64,000 nucleotides of DNA from Absidia repens (Eukaryota; Mucoromycota; Mucoromycetes; Mucorales; Cunninghamellaceae): the NCBI GenBank assembly GCA_002105175.1, contig MCGE01000001.1, forward strand, positions 3,472,001 through 3,536,000, in the 5' to 3' direction. Of this stretch, positions 44,278 through 54,832 are shown in pieces (position 1 is the first letter of the stretch; each line of letters opens with the position of its first letter). A program made the position numbers and the translations under genes. The notes under the pieces are model-generated. The model had not been told where the DNA came from. It ran no database searches and saw only the letters and a list, made by a program, of their open reading frames with translations.

Positions 44278-45743
44278 ACTTTTCCACGCCATTTCTTCTT
44301 TTAGATCAATCAAATCGAATTTTTTTTTTTTAGTTTTTTCCACCTTCAAACTTACCGAGTTGTCCATGGAAATGGACAATTCACGATTTTGAATGACAAT
44401 ATACCGTCGTCGCCATAACTAGAATCCCTCGAAAAAAAAAATCCATTCAATATTGTATATTTCTTTTACGTAAATAAAAAGAGGAGTGAGGTTGATCCAC
44501 TTACCGGACTAGCATCAGATTTGACAGAAACATGACCAACCAACAAGGCCTACATATAATAAGATAAAAAAAACAAAAAATTCAAAAATCCAGGAACGAC
44601 AATCGTGTTGCATCAAAAAAGCGCGCTACTTACTTCGTTTGTCTCTTTGGCATCCACCATTTGTTGTTTGATCATTGTCCATCGTTCCTGTTCCTTGGCT
44701 TTTGCTTCCTGTAGTTCCTCATCGCTAGGTATATATTGCTGTTGCTGGTGCTGCTGCTGTTGATTCTTCATCATTGATTGATCTTCATCAACGTTGTTGT
44801 CGTTTCCGTCATCCTCATTATCTTCATTCATATGATGGTCATCCTCCGTGTCGTTGTCGTCAGAGTTTTGTTGTTGCTTTTGTAGTTGTAATTGTTGTGA
44901 ATGTATCAAATGCATGACAGATTCATCACTAAGGTCTTGATCGGTTGTTGCTGTCATATGAAGAAATCCATGTGTTACTGGGGACGCCGCAATCATCTCC
45001 ATGACTTGCTGGATATGTCTTTTTCGTCGATCTAATCAATACAGAAAAAAAAAAAAATTGGAGTGATATTGAAATCATCGGTAGGTACGTCAAGTGAGTG
45101 CTTGCTTTTACCTTCTAGAGAATCACTATAGGTTAAAGAGAGAGAAAGTGTGTGTGTGTCACAAGCTCTGTTTCAAAATCCTGCGTATATAATACATATA
45201 TATATATATATATATATATATTATTATTTTTACCTTGCATCCTGGGGCATCCAATCAATGAACACAAATCGACTGTCCAAACGAAGAAATCCATACCATG
45301 GTTCATCAATCAACTGATCCCTCAATTCACTAGTATAATAATAATAATAACGGTACAGAGAATGGGAGAGTAGCACAGAAAAAAAAACAATCATTAGTAC
45401 ATACTTTTTTAATACAATAGCCGATGGAGTGGTGTAGCCCTTATTTTGCACAGACCAGCCCTTGCCTATTTTGTGCTTTTTTCTTTTTCGCTTACTTCAA
45501 GCCTTGATCGCCATAAGCAAGAAGGGTAATCACTGTGTCATCGTGGTACCCTAACATCATCCTTTGGTGGAGGTTCAATGAAGAAGAAAAAAAAATACAA
45601 ACTGTTAAATGTCGCCCATTCAGCAGTAGCAGAAGTCCCACTACCATCGTCATGTTCATTCCATTGTATTACCAGTTTGTAGATCCACCATCAATAATAG
45701 CATTGTAGGCTTCTTTGATTGAAATATCAGATAGATCGCACAT
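43973..45743 (-). CDS. ADF-H (coactosin/drebrin-like) protein with C-terminal PH-like domain
   Basis: Eight exons: 45743-45673, 45561-45496, 45329-45234, 45125-45112, 45031-44634, 44549-44505, 44418-44356 and 44167-43973; they sum to 948 nt and give 315 aa. The start MCDLSDISIKEAYNAI matches ADF-H domains of the Abp1/coactosin type, as do NWMMLGYHDD, LRDQLIDEPWYGFLR and RFVFIDWMP; such domains bind actin. The middle is acidic and Gln-rich with a charged helix (EELQEAKAKEQERWTMIKQQM). The last ~100 residues look like a PH domain: PLWRRRYIVIQNRELSI on strands 2-3 and a closing helix NEIWQLLADNRNELDMILVAL with the expected Trp. So it may link actin to membranes. The fourth exon is 14 nt and essential for frame. 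The last intron holds a 41-base A/T run. ADF-H is confident, PH moderately so. Confidence 0.85.
44236..44276. repeat. 41-base A tract inside an intron
   Basis: An uninterrupted A run on the plus strand (T on the sense strand) in the last intron of the ADF-H/PH gene. It is the pyrimidine tract well upstream of the acceptor. Length is uncertain in any assembly. Confidence 0.85.
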
Positions 45744-46061
45744 AGTCAATAAAAAAAAAAAAGGTGAAAAAAGAAAGAGGGAGAGGGAGAGAGAGAAAAA
45801 AAAAAAAAAAAAAAAAGAGGCGGAAGTAGAATTTTATTATACAGTTGAGAGAAAATAAATAAATAAAAATAGGTGATATAGATAAAATGGTAAATAAGGA
45901 GGGAGAGCGAGGGGATATTTCATGGTATATGATATATAACGGATAAGGAAAAAGGACGACACCTATAAAGAAAAAAAAAAGAAAATAATAATAATAAAAA
46001 AAAACAAACAGGAAATAGAATTTACAAAGGAGACGGAGAAGGGGAAAGGAGGGAAGAGAGC
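45744..46061. other. Spacer between the ADF-H/PH gene and the CLIP-170 gene
   Basis: Purine-rich low complexity (GAGAGGGAGAGAG, then an A run at 45797-45816). It serves as promoter of the ADF-H/PH gene and 3' flank of the CLIP gene. No gene. Confidence 0.45.
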
Positions 46062-49000
46062 TCAGAAAGTTTCATTCTGATTGGGGCAGTCCGAAGTATT
46101 GTGGAGTCCATGTTCATCGCAATTTCCGCAGAACTATTTTTTTTTAAAAACAAAAGGAATTAGATACACCATCATACTCGTCAACGACTACTACTATTTT
46201 TTCTTACCGGTCGTTCCAATGTGTCTTTGTCATTCTTGGTGGAGTCATTGAGTACTGTTTTGCAATTGATCAAATCATGCCCTGGCTGTTCACATAGTTC
46301 ACAATAGGGAGCATCATCCGTCATAGGTCCATTGGTGCTAAGTCCACTGCTGCTACTGCTACTATTGCTGATCTGCCCATCTCCACTGTTGTTATTGGTG
46401 GCGGCGGCGGCGGTGGTGGTGGTGGTGGTGGTGCGTAGTTCCATAATATCATCACGTAATCGACTGGCGGTCTTGCGTTCGTTTTCTAAAGCTTCCTCCA
46501 GATCCGCTTCCTTGAATATTTTGGATTCAATGATCCCTTCCAATTCAGTCACGTCGCGATTCAGGCTGCTGATTTCCTGTTGGTGTTTTCGATCCGATTC
46601 TTGCAACTGGTCCTTGATCTGTTGTACTTCAGATGAATGTTTGAGCAGCATCTTCTCCATGTGTCGCTTGGATTCCGCCAATTGTCGTTCCAGTTGAATG
46701 GTCTTTTCTTCAGGCGTGAGGTTGTCAAAGTTGCCGTCGTTCTCCTTGCCAGCACTATGAGGTCCTTCCGCGTGTAGTTTCTCCACTTCGTCCATCAACT
46801 TGAGACATTCCGTTTCCATTTGCCGATGGGCTTCCTTCAATGTATCGTGATCCAGAACCAATGCCTTGTTGTCAGATTTGAGTCGCTTGATCAAGGTCTG
46901 CGTGGCCTCTTCGTCATCACCACCACCAGTAGCAGTAGTAGCTTCCGCCGTCTTAGCCGCCAATTCTGCACTTTCCTTTTGTTTGGTGATCATCGCATTC
47001 TGAGCCTCCAAGCGTTCGATTTCGCTACGCAACATGGCTGTTTCCTTGGCTTGTTGTTCCTTTTCTTTGATCCAGCCTTCCATGTCCGTCGACGAACTTC
47101 GCAGACTCGCCAGGGTCGATTCCGCCTTGTCCAGATCGGCATGCGCCAGTGTCAATTCACGTTCCACTTTGTCTTTCGCTTCAGCAAGACGACGAAGTTC
47201 ACCCTGTGCCTTCTTCTGCCCTTCCACCGCCGTTCGAACATCTTCCAAATATCGTCCGCGTGCCTGAAGTTGTTCATCATAATTGGCTTGGAGTTGCTGC
47301 ACCTGGTCTTCCAACTGTTGCTTTTCCGTGCCTAGCTTTTCCACCTGCTTGACTTGTTCCTCCAGTCGCTCCACATGCTGCACCAACGCTTGATGGGATG
47401 ATTGTTCTGATACGAGTTGCTGAGCATGGCGATCGATCGTTTCTTCCAGTCGTTGGCGTTCGCTGTCCCACACCTGCTTGATCTTGTCCATTTGTTCGGT
47501 CTGGTTGCTGGCATCCACAAGCTGGGCGATTTCTTGCTTGAGCTTGGCAATAGTGTCTTCCCACCCTTGTCGTTCGGTATCCAACAGTTGCACCTTGGAC
47601 GCATGTTGTTGCTTCAATGTCGCCATGGTATGTTCAAAGGTATCCAGCGCATCCGCACCCGTTTTCACCAAATGCGTCTTTTCCAGTTCCAAGGACGCCA
47701 CTTTACGCTGTTCGTCTTGCAAATTGGCGTTGATGGTTTCCATTGCTACCCGATGAAGCTCGACAGAATTTTCATACAGTTCAATGCTTTCCATCCCAGC
47801 CACTTTGAGTTCATCGACCGTTTCTTCCAGGGCATGAATGCGTTTCTTGTAGTCGTCCACCGTGGCGGTTTCCTTGGCGAGATGTTCTTTGGTCACGGCA
47901 TGATCCCGCTTGATGCTGTCGAATTCTTCCTTGGTGACACATCCTTCATGGCCCACCCATTTCGCTTCCAGATCTTGGATTTCTTCGCGCAGTCTTTCCT
48001 TGTCACGATTGTGGCGTTCACCATCCATACGGACACGACGGAGTTCGCGTTCCTTTTCTTCCACCAAGTTGCGATGCTGTTCGACTTGTTCCGAGAGGGT
48101 GGTTAAAAACATATCCTTGGCACGCATGGCATCCATCAGAGAAGTCATCTTGTCATGTACGTCTTCCATTTCCATTTCCATCTGGCGTTGGCGTTCTTGC
48201 ATTTCTTCAGGATCCTGAGAGTAAAAATTGGCCGTGGTTTGCACCGTCCGCGAGGCAAGCGCAGCCGCAGCATTGGCTTCAGCCACCACCACTTTTTGTT
48301 CCAGTTCTTGCACCTTGGTTTCCATCTGATTCTTGGCCTTGCGCGCTTCCCCCAACGATGTCAAAAGTTCATCCCGTTCCTTGATCAGCTCCGATTGCTC
48401 GGTTTCCAATTCAAACACCCGGTTTTCCAATTTCTTGATCGACGACCGCACCGTTTCCATATCGGACACCCACGCTTTTTGTTTGGTTTCATGATCTTGC
48501 TTGATTTCTTCCACAATGGCCTTGTGTCCCTCCAGTGTAAAGTAGCTGTCCTTGTCTTCATCATCTGCCGTCGCCAGTCCATCTTCACCGTCAACGTTGG
48601 TGTTCTTCTTGTTCATCTTCTTGAGCACCATGGAACGTTCCAAAATCTGTTCGGCTGTCTTGTTTTGCGTGTTCTCCAATTTGAGGTACTTGTTTTCGGC
48701 TTCAAGGACTTCCACACGGAGTTGTAGTTGTTGTAAGCGCATGGCGGCTTCATCCGGAGCATGGGCAATGGCTTCACCAAGAACACGTTCCAATCGAGCT
48801 TGAGAATCTTCATAATAACCCGTGTAATTCCCAGACAAGGACGAAGGCGGAGGTGGCGAAGAGGCTGAAGTAGGAGAATGGATGTCGGTCGATTCGGAGG
48901 TGGCAAGGTTGATAGGTACAGGAGTATCAGTAAGCATGTGTTCATCAGAAATGACCAAACTATCATCTTGGGCATAATAATCATCCATATATTCAGGGTG

Positions 49001-50164
49001 CTGCTGCTGCTGCTGTTGTTGTTGTTGTTGTTGTTGTTGTTGGATATGAGCGGATGAAGAGGAGCGACGTGGTCGAGCAGCGGAAGTGGAGGAGGAGGAA
49101 GTGGAAGTTGAGCCTCTGCTAAGACGACGACGATCATTGGTCGTACTAGGTGATTGCTGCATTGGCTGTGGCTGCCTTGGCGAGGTAGTGGATAACCTTT
49201 TGGATGAATTGCTTGGTGTTCGTCCAGTAGTCGATCGTCGTCTTTGCTGCTGCTGTTGCTGTTGTTGCTGTTGTCGTTGCGATAATTGAGTTGCAGTCAA
49301 TCCGACGTAGCGTTCGGCTCTGGACCCTTTAGTGACACGGGTGATAGTGCGTCCATTGATGGTTTGTTGTTGGCGGGTAAGTGAGTAGGGTGAAGGAGGA
49401 GACATGGATCGAACAGTGATATCATCACGGTCAAGAGGTGCTACTTTACTTGCCATCACAAAGATGCCCGTTTCAGGAGGACAGGAAAAGTAGCGCAATC
49501 TGGACGATATACATAAATAAATAAATAAATAAAAATTGAGTTTAGTACTTTAACATATATGTATAAATATATATATATATATATATAACATCATTGATAG
49601 TTTTCTGTTGCCTATTCAAACTTACCCTTGAACACAGCCATCATTTTTACCGGTACCAACGATATCCAATTCAATACCAGCCCAGGTACCAGGTTTAAAA
49701 CGAGTGACACCGATAAACTTGAGAGTACCAACAATGTTCATAGAGTCAACCACTACACGTTCCCCAATATACAAGCTAGAACCATCATCTTGGTAAGATT
49801 CCACCTTTTGTTGTTGCTGAGGCAAATGCTGTGGTGGGATGGGTGGTGGTTTAACAGAGAGTCGTTTTCGAGGCCCAGAAGGTTTTGGCGACGTGACAGA
49901 GTTACGAGGTGAAGTCATTGCTGTTTGGTTTGAGCCAAAAGAAGAGGAAGAGTACCGTGAAGTAGGTGAATCCATTTCGTCATAAGAAGACACCGAATGA
50001 CGTGACATTCTTGAGGCAGATTTTGACGCTTTCAACTGAGGCAAAGGGGGAGGAGGATCGTGTGATTGGCTTTTTTTTCGTCTCAGGTCCAAAGAAGGCT
50101 GCTTTCTCAAGAGTTTGGTTGGAGGAGGAATACCGGTAGTGTTGGCACTCGGTAGTCTTGACAT
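46062..50164 (-). CDS. CLIP-170-family microtubule plus-end tracking protein
   Basis: Three exons: 50164-49626, 49499-46208 and 46133-46062, 1300 aa. A basic Ser/Pro-rich N-terminus leads into one CAP-Gly domain (residues ~130-210) split by the first intron: VGTLKFIGVTRFKPGTWAG, the tubulin-tail-binding motif GKNDG, then YFSCPPETGIFV. After Ser/Gln-rich linkers with two poly-Gln tracts comes a coiled coil of over 700 residues. The C-terminus has two zinc knuckles, CELCEQPGHDLINC and CGNCDEHGLHNTSDC, and ends in ETF, the EEY/F-type tail found in animal CLIP-170. CLIP-170 homologues ride growing microtubule ends and carry dynein or polarity factors to cell tips. The last 72-nt exon supplies the second knuckle and the ETF tail. 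Confidence 0.95.
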
Positions 50165-50684
50165 TTGGCCAAATAAAATATAACAATTGAAGAGAGAGAG
50201 AGATGAAAAAAAAAAAAAAAAAAAAAAGAGAAAGAGAAAGAGATAAACAAAAAAAAAATATCAAAACTCAGTTCCCACTCAAAAAAACCATGCACTTAGT
50301 TACACGAAGAAAAATCAGCCTATCAAAAAGTACGAATCTCTTTATTCAAGCATTATTTATTACATGACAGCAATGTAATAATACCAACTATTTTATTTGA
50401 TCCTACTGTCCAAAAAAAAAAGGAGAGATCATTGCATTTCCTGTATGATACATAGATCGTAGAAAAGGCATATGACCTGATTTTCCAATCAATCAGAGCG
50501 GAGTTTAGCTTGCTGTACGACAATGCCGCTTGATGCTTGCACTATAAATGACTCGCAGCTGATAATTATTTCTATTGCTCTCTCTCTCTTTCGCTTTTTT
50601 ACTTTATTTTATTTTTTCTACTAAACACACGTCGCTTTTATCTCTTTTTCTCTCCTTATTTTTTCTTGTATTATTATCATTATT
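50165..50684. promoter_or_regulatory. Divergent promoter region between CLIP and Edc1-like genes
   Basis: 520 bp separate two ATGs pointing outward. It contains an A run at 50207-50227 and purine repeats AGAGAAAGAGAAAGAG on the CLIP side, and a pyrimidine-rich leader on the Edc1-like side. TATAAATGAC occurs at about 50542. The roles are inferred from position. Confidence 0.5.
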
Positions 50685-51339
50685 ATGCCATCTACCACCA
50701 CCACACCCGTTGTATCGTTACCAAAGAAAAAAGCTCAGTTTACTACAATTTCGTTAAAAAAATCTTCCTCAACTGATAAACCTCGAAAGTCTTTTTTGGA
50801 AGATAGCAGTGGCACGTCTTCGTCTTCTTCTTGCTCACAATCTGAATTGGAAGATACCGAAAAAGCGCCAACGAATCAAAGGAAACGAAGTCAACATCGC
50901 CGCCGTCGTCATTATCATCATCACCATCAAAAAAGAACAAGTGCCCAATCCAAACCTCAACAAAATTCGTCTTCTACATCATCAGTGATGATGGAAAGGT
51001 AAGTCATAAAGATTTGTGTGATGGATTGATCAAACTCCCCTCACAAGCGTATGGCTCATCATCATACCTTTTTTTTTAAAAAAAACAACCAAAAAACAAT
51101 GTAGCCAACCCGCCAGTGAAGTTACGTATGCCGGACCCGATTTTATGAATGATGCTCCCCCACCAAGCTCTTTACCTCTTCCTAGCAGTGTCATTGCAAG
51201 TTCTACCAAACAACGCCAACAACAACAACGCCAACAACAACAACAACAACAACAACAGGTTATCGATGTTTCAAAGCCTTATTTGATGGATCCCATCTCT
51301 GAAATTCAAGAAAAACTTCGTCTTATTCTCAAGATCTAA
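50685..51339 (+). CDS. Edc1/PNRC-like mRNA decapping activator
   Basis: Two exons, 50685-50998 and 51105-51339, 182 aa. It is mostly disordered (Ser, Arg/His and Gln tracts) but carries one conserved linear motif in the second exon: VTYAGPDFMNDAPPPSSLPLP. In yeast Edc1/Edc2 and animal PNRC proteins a YAGxxF segment activates Dcp2 and the following proline-rich LPxP segment docks on the Dcp1 EVH1 domain. Both parts are present with normal spacing. The basic Arg/His stretch (KRSQHRRRRHYHHHHQKR) could bind RNA. The protein ends ISEIQEKLRLILKI, a short amphipathic helix. Function is inferred from the motif; the rest has no fold to compare. Confidence 0.75.
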
Positions 51340-51894
51340 GTCTAGGCAATTCTTCTTCCCTTCCCTCCCTTTCCTTTCATATACGTTCTTTTTTTTTTTT
51401 TTTTCCTACTCTCTTTTGTATAGCATCCTATCCCCCACCTGTAGTTCCATTGTTATTTATCTTTTTCTATCATTTATATTTCTACATATTGTATTACTTT
51501 TTTGGAATGGCGGTGTTTATGTATGATATACGTCAGTGATGGAATACCTTATTATATGTTTGAAAAGGGACACAATTACACCATCCTTTCTCTTTTTATC
51601 TTTTTGTTTATTATCTTTTTCCCCCTCCTTCTTTATTTGGTCATTGATTTTCCCCTCATTTAGTCGTATCCCACTCTTTTTTTTTTTTTTGCTTTATATA
51701 TATATATATATATATCTGTGCATATATATTGTTTATATGATACTAGTTGTATTTGTTGTTATTTTTACATAGTGATTTTATATATATTGTCGGATGATCA
51801 CTTTTTTTGAATTGAATAAATATACTGTTTTGACAAATTACAATAATTGTATAATAATTGACATGATATGACTCGACGATGATACGCTCTCTGT

Positions 51895-51945
<51 letters not shown>

Positions 51946-52037
51946 CTGGTGCTTAAAAATAGAAAACATGCTTCTCGAAGATCACTTTAACGTCATACGT
52001 TTATACCATAGAATGGATTACCTCTTTTATTGTGCCA

Positions 52038-52071
<34 letters not shown>

Positions 52072-52308
52072 CATTGGCCATTAACAAATATATTCACCCT
52101 CCCGTTGAACTCCTTACTATATTAATTATTGTAATCCATGCTGGTTTTATTGAAAAATAGAAAAATTGGCTTAAATCGTCGGACCTATATGATTGGTTCA
52201 AGCGCATGATCTCCAAACATAATAAATCCTATTTTTTTTCCTTGCTTTCTTTCGTTTTCTTTTTCCTTTTGTGCTCATTATTATTATTATTATTATTATT
52301 GTTTGAAA
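51340..52308. other. Spacer with paired long T tracts
   Basis: It contains T50 at 51896-51945 and T32 at 52040-52071 with 94 bp of unique sequence between them, a (TA)n run at 51694-51714, and (ATT)n before the next ATG. No gene is supported. Confidence 0.6.
51896..51945. repeat. 50-base T tract
   Basis: Uninterrupted T run, the longest homopolymer of the window. Confidence 0.9.
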
Positions 52309-52950
52309 ATGAATGATATTGCCCTAAAAGCATCATCCAAGGATCATGATCTTATTTATTGTCATACCAACCACTACCCATGTCCGTACCAGCAGCAGCA
52401 GCAACAACAACAACAACAACAACAACAGCAGCAGCAGCAGCATCTCACTTTTTTCATCAATCCTCCATCTTCTTCTTCTTCCGAGCCTATTCATACAACC
52501 ATACCTGGTACTTGGGTGGATTCCAATTTACATTATTGTCATTGTCATACTGCCGCTGCCGCTGCTGTAGCCGCCGCCTCGAATCACCATCAGGAAGATA
52601 TGAAGCACTTGCGACAAACCATCGCTTCGTTACGGGATCAAGCAAAAGAATTGGAGATGACGGATTTAATGGTAAAGAAAAGCATTCAAGTTGTGGCAAA
52701 AAAACGACGATTGGCGCAACATTCTTCTCAATGGGACTGGTGTGAACCATTGGATGATATTGATGATGATGATGATGATGATGACGATGACGATGACTCG
52801 ATGATGGTTTCTTCTTCGATTTATTGTTCAAATGATGCAAGCGGTCATGGTAGTGTTCCAGTTTTAGATGATAATGCAAGTGAAACGGACCATAGCGTGG
52901 ATGATGAGAGTCAAGACGACTGTGGTGGCGATTGGGAATGGATAAATTAG
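52309..52950 (+). CDS. Acidic poly-Gln protein; function unknown
   Basis: 213 aa from ATG 52309, uninterrupted. Not recognised. A poly-Gln tract of about 18 residues sits near the N-terminus, followed by a Ser/Pro stretch and an Ala run. A conserved-looking central helix comes next (MKHLRQTIASLRDQAKELEMTD), then a basic patch (VAKKRRLAQ), a poly-Asp run and an acidic end (DDCGGDWEWIN). The helix plus KKRR suggests a small nuclear or scaffold protein, which is inference only. The (ATT)n repeat directly before the ATG belongs to the leader or promoter. Confidence 0.65.
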   Translation: MNDIALKASSKDHDLIYCHTNHYPCPYQQQQQQQQQQQQQQQQQHLTFFINPPSSSSSEPIHTTIPGTWVDSNLHYCHCHTAAAAAVAAASNHHQEDMKHLRQTIASLRDQAKELEMTDLMVKKSIQVVAKKRRLAQHSSQWDWCEPLDDIDDDDDDDDDDDDSMMVSSSIYCSNDASGHGSVPVLDDNASETDHSVDDESQDDCGGDWEWIN

Positions 52951-53217
52951 ATTTTATTTTAGTTGGTTTTTACCTCCCTTCCTCATTTATTTATTGTAAA
53001 TTAGCACAAATAGGAATGGATTATTTTTTCATTGTCATTTATACATACACATTTTATACCGTCTTTATTATATATTATATATATATGTATAGATATCGGC
53101 TTTTGATTTTTATTTTGTAGAACACACATTTTGTATGAAAATTAAAACTACGGCGGCGTATGAAAAACTCACAATTGTCTTGTTTCTTTTTTTTTTTTTT
53201 GGAACGCTTCTTTACTC

Positions 53218-53231
53218 TCTTTCTCACTCTT
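53218..53231 (+). repeat. 5' target-site duplication of the LINE
   Basis: TCTTTCTCACTCTT, identical to 58810-58823 across 14 bases. LINE sequence begins on the next base. Confidence 0.9.
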
Positions 53232-53233
53232 TC

Positions 53234-54832
53234 ATGGCTCTTCCAAATCCCAATTCAACCCCCACCATTGGAGATCCAGCTCCATCCACCAATCCACCTA
53301 TTCCATCCAACCATCCCCTTCATCGCTCAAATGGTAGATCTTGGGCACAAGTCACCTCTCGGCAACGCCATTCCCTCATGCACTTGAATGACACCGATTC
53401 CGACACGAAGCAACTCATTCGATCTCATGTTTGGAAACCGGGACGATCCCCTGGTAGTATGTTTCTCGATTTCAGCACATGCAACATTACTCACCAAGAC
53501 GTCATGATTCTCATCAAGAAGCAATATCCTTCCCGGATCGCTGTCGTGCCTTTCAGCCAAGGAACTCGGCGCCTAGTGGAACTCAACTTCACCCTTACTG
53601 ATGCCTCTTACCAAACTGCTCTCAAAGATGGGCTCAAAATCAACGACAACCTCACGATTCTCCCTTGTGCGGCCATGGATTCCAAAGATTCCGAATCCAA
53701 CATTGCCAGATTAACTCTTCGTCGCCTTCCCCTTCTCCCAGAAACGGAACTTGTGACGGGCCTCAAACAGAGTCTTGCAAAATACGGCAAAGTCTTAGAT
53801 GCTGGGATATTCCGGGACCCAAAAACACAGACATACATGGGTACTGGCTACGCCATCCTTAACCGCAACCAAGTCACCAACCCACTCGAATTGACCCACA
53901 CGATCCCTTGGTTTGAAAACGATATGGGATTCCATGCAACCTGGTCGGAAATGCCACCCTGGTGTCGGTATTGTCATGCTGAAGGACATGTCGTGGCGGA
54001 CTGCTCCCTAAGCCGCAAACACCAAGTATGCTGGAACTGTGGTAAAGATGGACACAGGGCCGCGGTGTGCCCTCGACAGAACTACGGGAAAAAGGCAAGG
54101 AAAGTGGCCACCAAACCCTCAGACGCTACTAGTCGACCTCCTTCTACCAATATTTACGAATCTCTTCCGGTGGAACCTACCAATGCACCTCAGGACAACG
54201 CATCGACGTCAAATCAACAACACTCCAACCCAGCCACCCCTTCAACATCCGAGACTCCGTCCCCAGCTCTCAGTACACCAACTCCGCACGCTCCAGCCAA
54301 TATTGATATCTATCATGCCACTACTCCTACACTCTCTCCCAGTACACCTGCTGTTGTCGACTTGACCAAGGACTCCCAGCAAACGGAATATGAACACGGG
54401 GATCAACAACCCAACAATGAAGGCACATCTGAATCTATGGATTATGATCACTCTCCCAAGGATTCCCAGCACACCGAACACGCCCACGAGGATCAACAGT
54501 CCAACACGGAAGGCAACTCGGAATTTATGGACCAAGACCACCCTCCCAATGACAACCTGTCAACTACCGTGGAATCCCAGCAATCCTCATGGGCCGATTC
54601 GAACATGGACACCGAAGAAAACATTGAGGATTACATCGACAGGACTGAAAAGGATGAACGTGATCGAGCCACCACCAGTACACCCCACCAGGCAACATCA
54701 CCCGACGACGAAACCTGTATGAACAATGGAGTCCAATCACCAGAGACGACCAATCCAACGACCTCCGCTACTGCAAAGCGTCGACAGCAACCTCCTCGCA
54801 AAGCAGCCAAACCCATCACCTATACTCAATAA
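53234..54832 (+). CDS. LINE ORF1, gag-like nucleic-acid-binding protein
   Basis: 532 aa from ATG 53234, two bases after the target-site duplication. The upstream in-frame ATG at 53135 lies in host sequence, so it is not the element's start. An RRM-like fold may occupy residues ~75-240 (LTLRRLPLLPETELVTGLK, YMGTGYAILN). Two zinc knuckles follow, CRYCHAEGHVVADC and CWNCGKDGHRAAVC. The C-terminal half is Thr/Ser/Pro/Gln-rich and contains a twofold internal repeat (KDSQQTEYEHGDQQ and KDSQHTEHAHEDQQ). Such ORF1 proteins coat LINE RNA and help target-primed reverse transcription. It stops at TAA 54830-54832, one base before an ATG of ORF2. Confidence 0.9.
   Translation: MALPNPNSTPTIGDPAPSTNPPIPSNHPLHRSNGRSWAQVTSRQRHSLMHLNDTDSDTKQLIRSHVWKPGRSPGSMFLDFSTCNITHQDVMILIKKQYPSRIAVVPFSQGTRRLVELNFTLTDASYQTALKDGLKINDNLTILPCAAMDSKDSESNIARLTLRRLPLLPETELVTGLKQSLAKYGKVLDAGIFRDPKTQTYMGTGYAILNRNQVTNPLELTHTIPWFENDMGFHATWSEMPPWCRYCHAEGHVVADCSLSRKHQVCWNCGKDGHRAAVCPRQNYGKKARKVATKPSDATSRPPSTNIYESLPVEPTNAPQDNASTSNQQHSNPATPSTSETPSPALSTPTPHAPANIDIYHATTPTLSPSTPAVVDLTKDSQQTEYEHGDQQPNNEGTSESMDYDHSPKDSQHTEHAHEDQQSNTEGNSEFMDQDHPPNDNLSTTVESQQSSWADSNMDTEENIEDYIDRTEKDERDRATTSTPHQATSPDDETCMNNGVQSPETTNPTTSATAKRRQQPPRKAAKPITYTQ

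Noticed and set aside
45332..45495. An extra ADF-H exon with protein-like text (GWSVQNKGYTTPSAI)
   Set aside because: It cannot be joined in phase on both sides with acceptable splice sites. Joining directly gives the expected ADF-H spacing.
47417..48106. 229-codon plus-strand ORF
   Set aside because: Antisense shadow of the CLIP-170 coiled coil (Gln/Glu/Lys codons read backwards as Leu/Phe/Ser).
53135..53233. In-frame ATG and Phe-rich segment upstream of LINE ORF1 as the true N-terminus
   Set aside because: The target-site duplication at 53218-53231 shows this is host sequence; the frame is open across it by chance.
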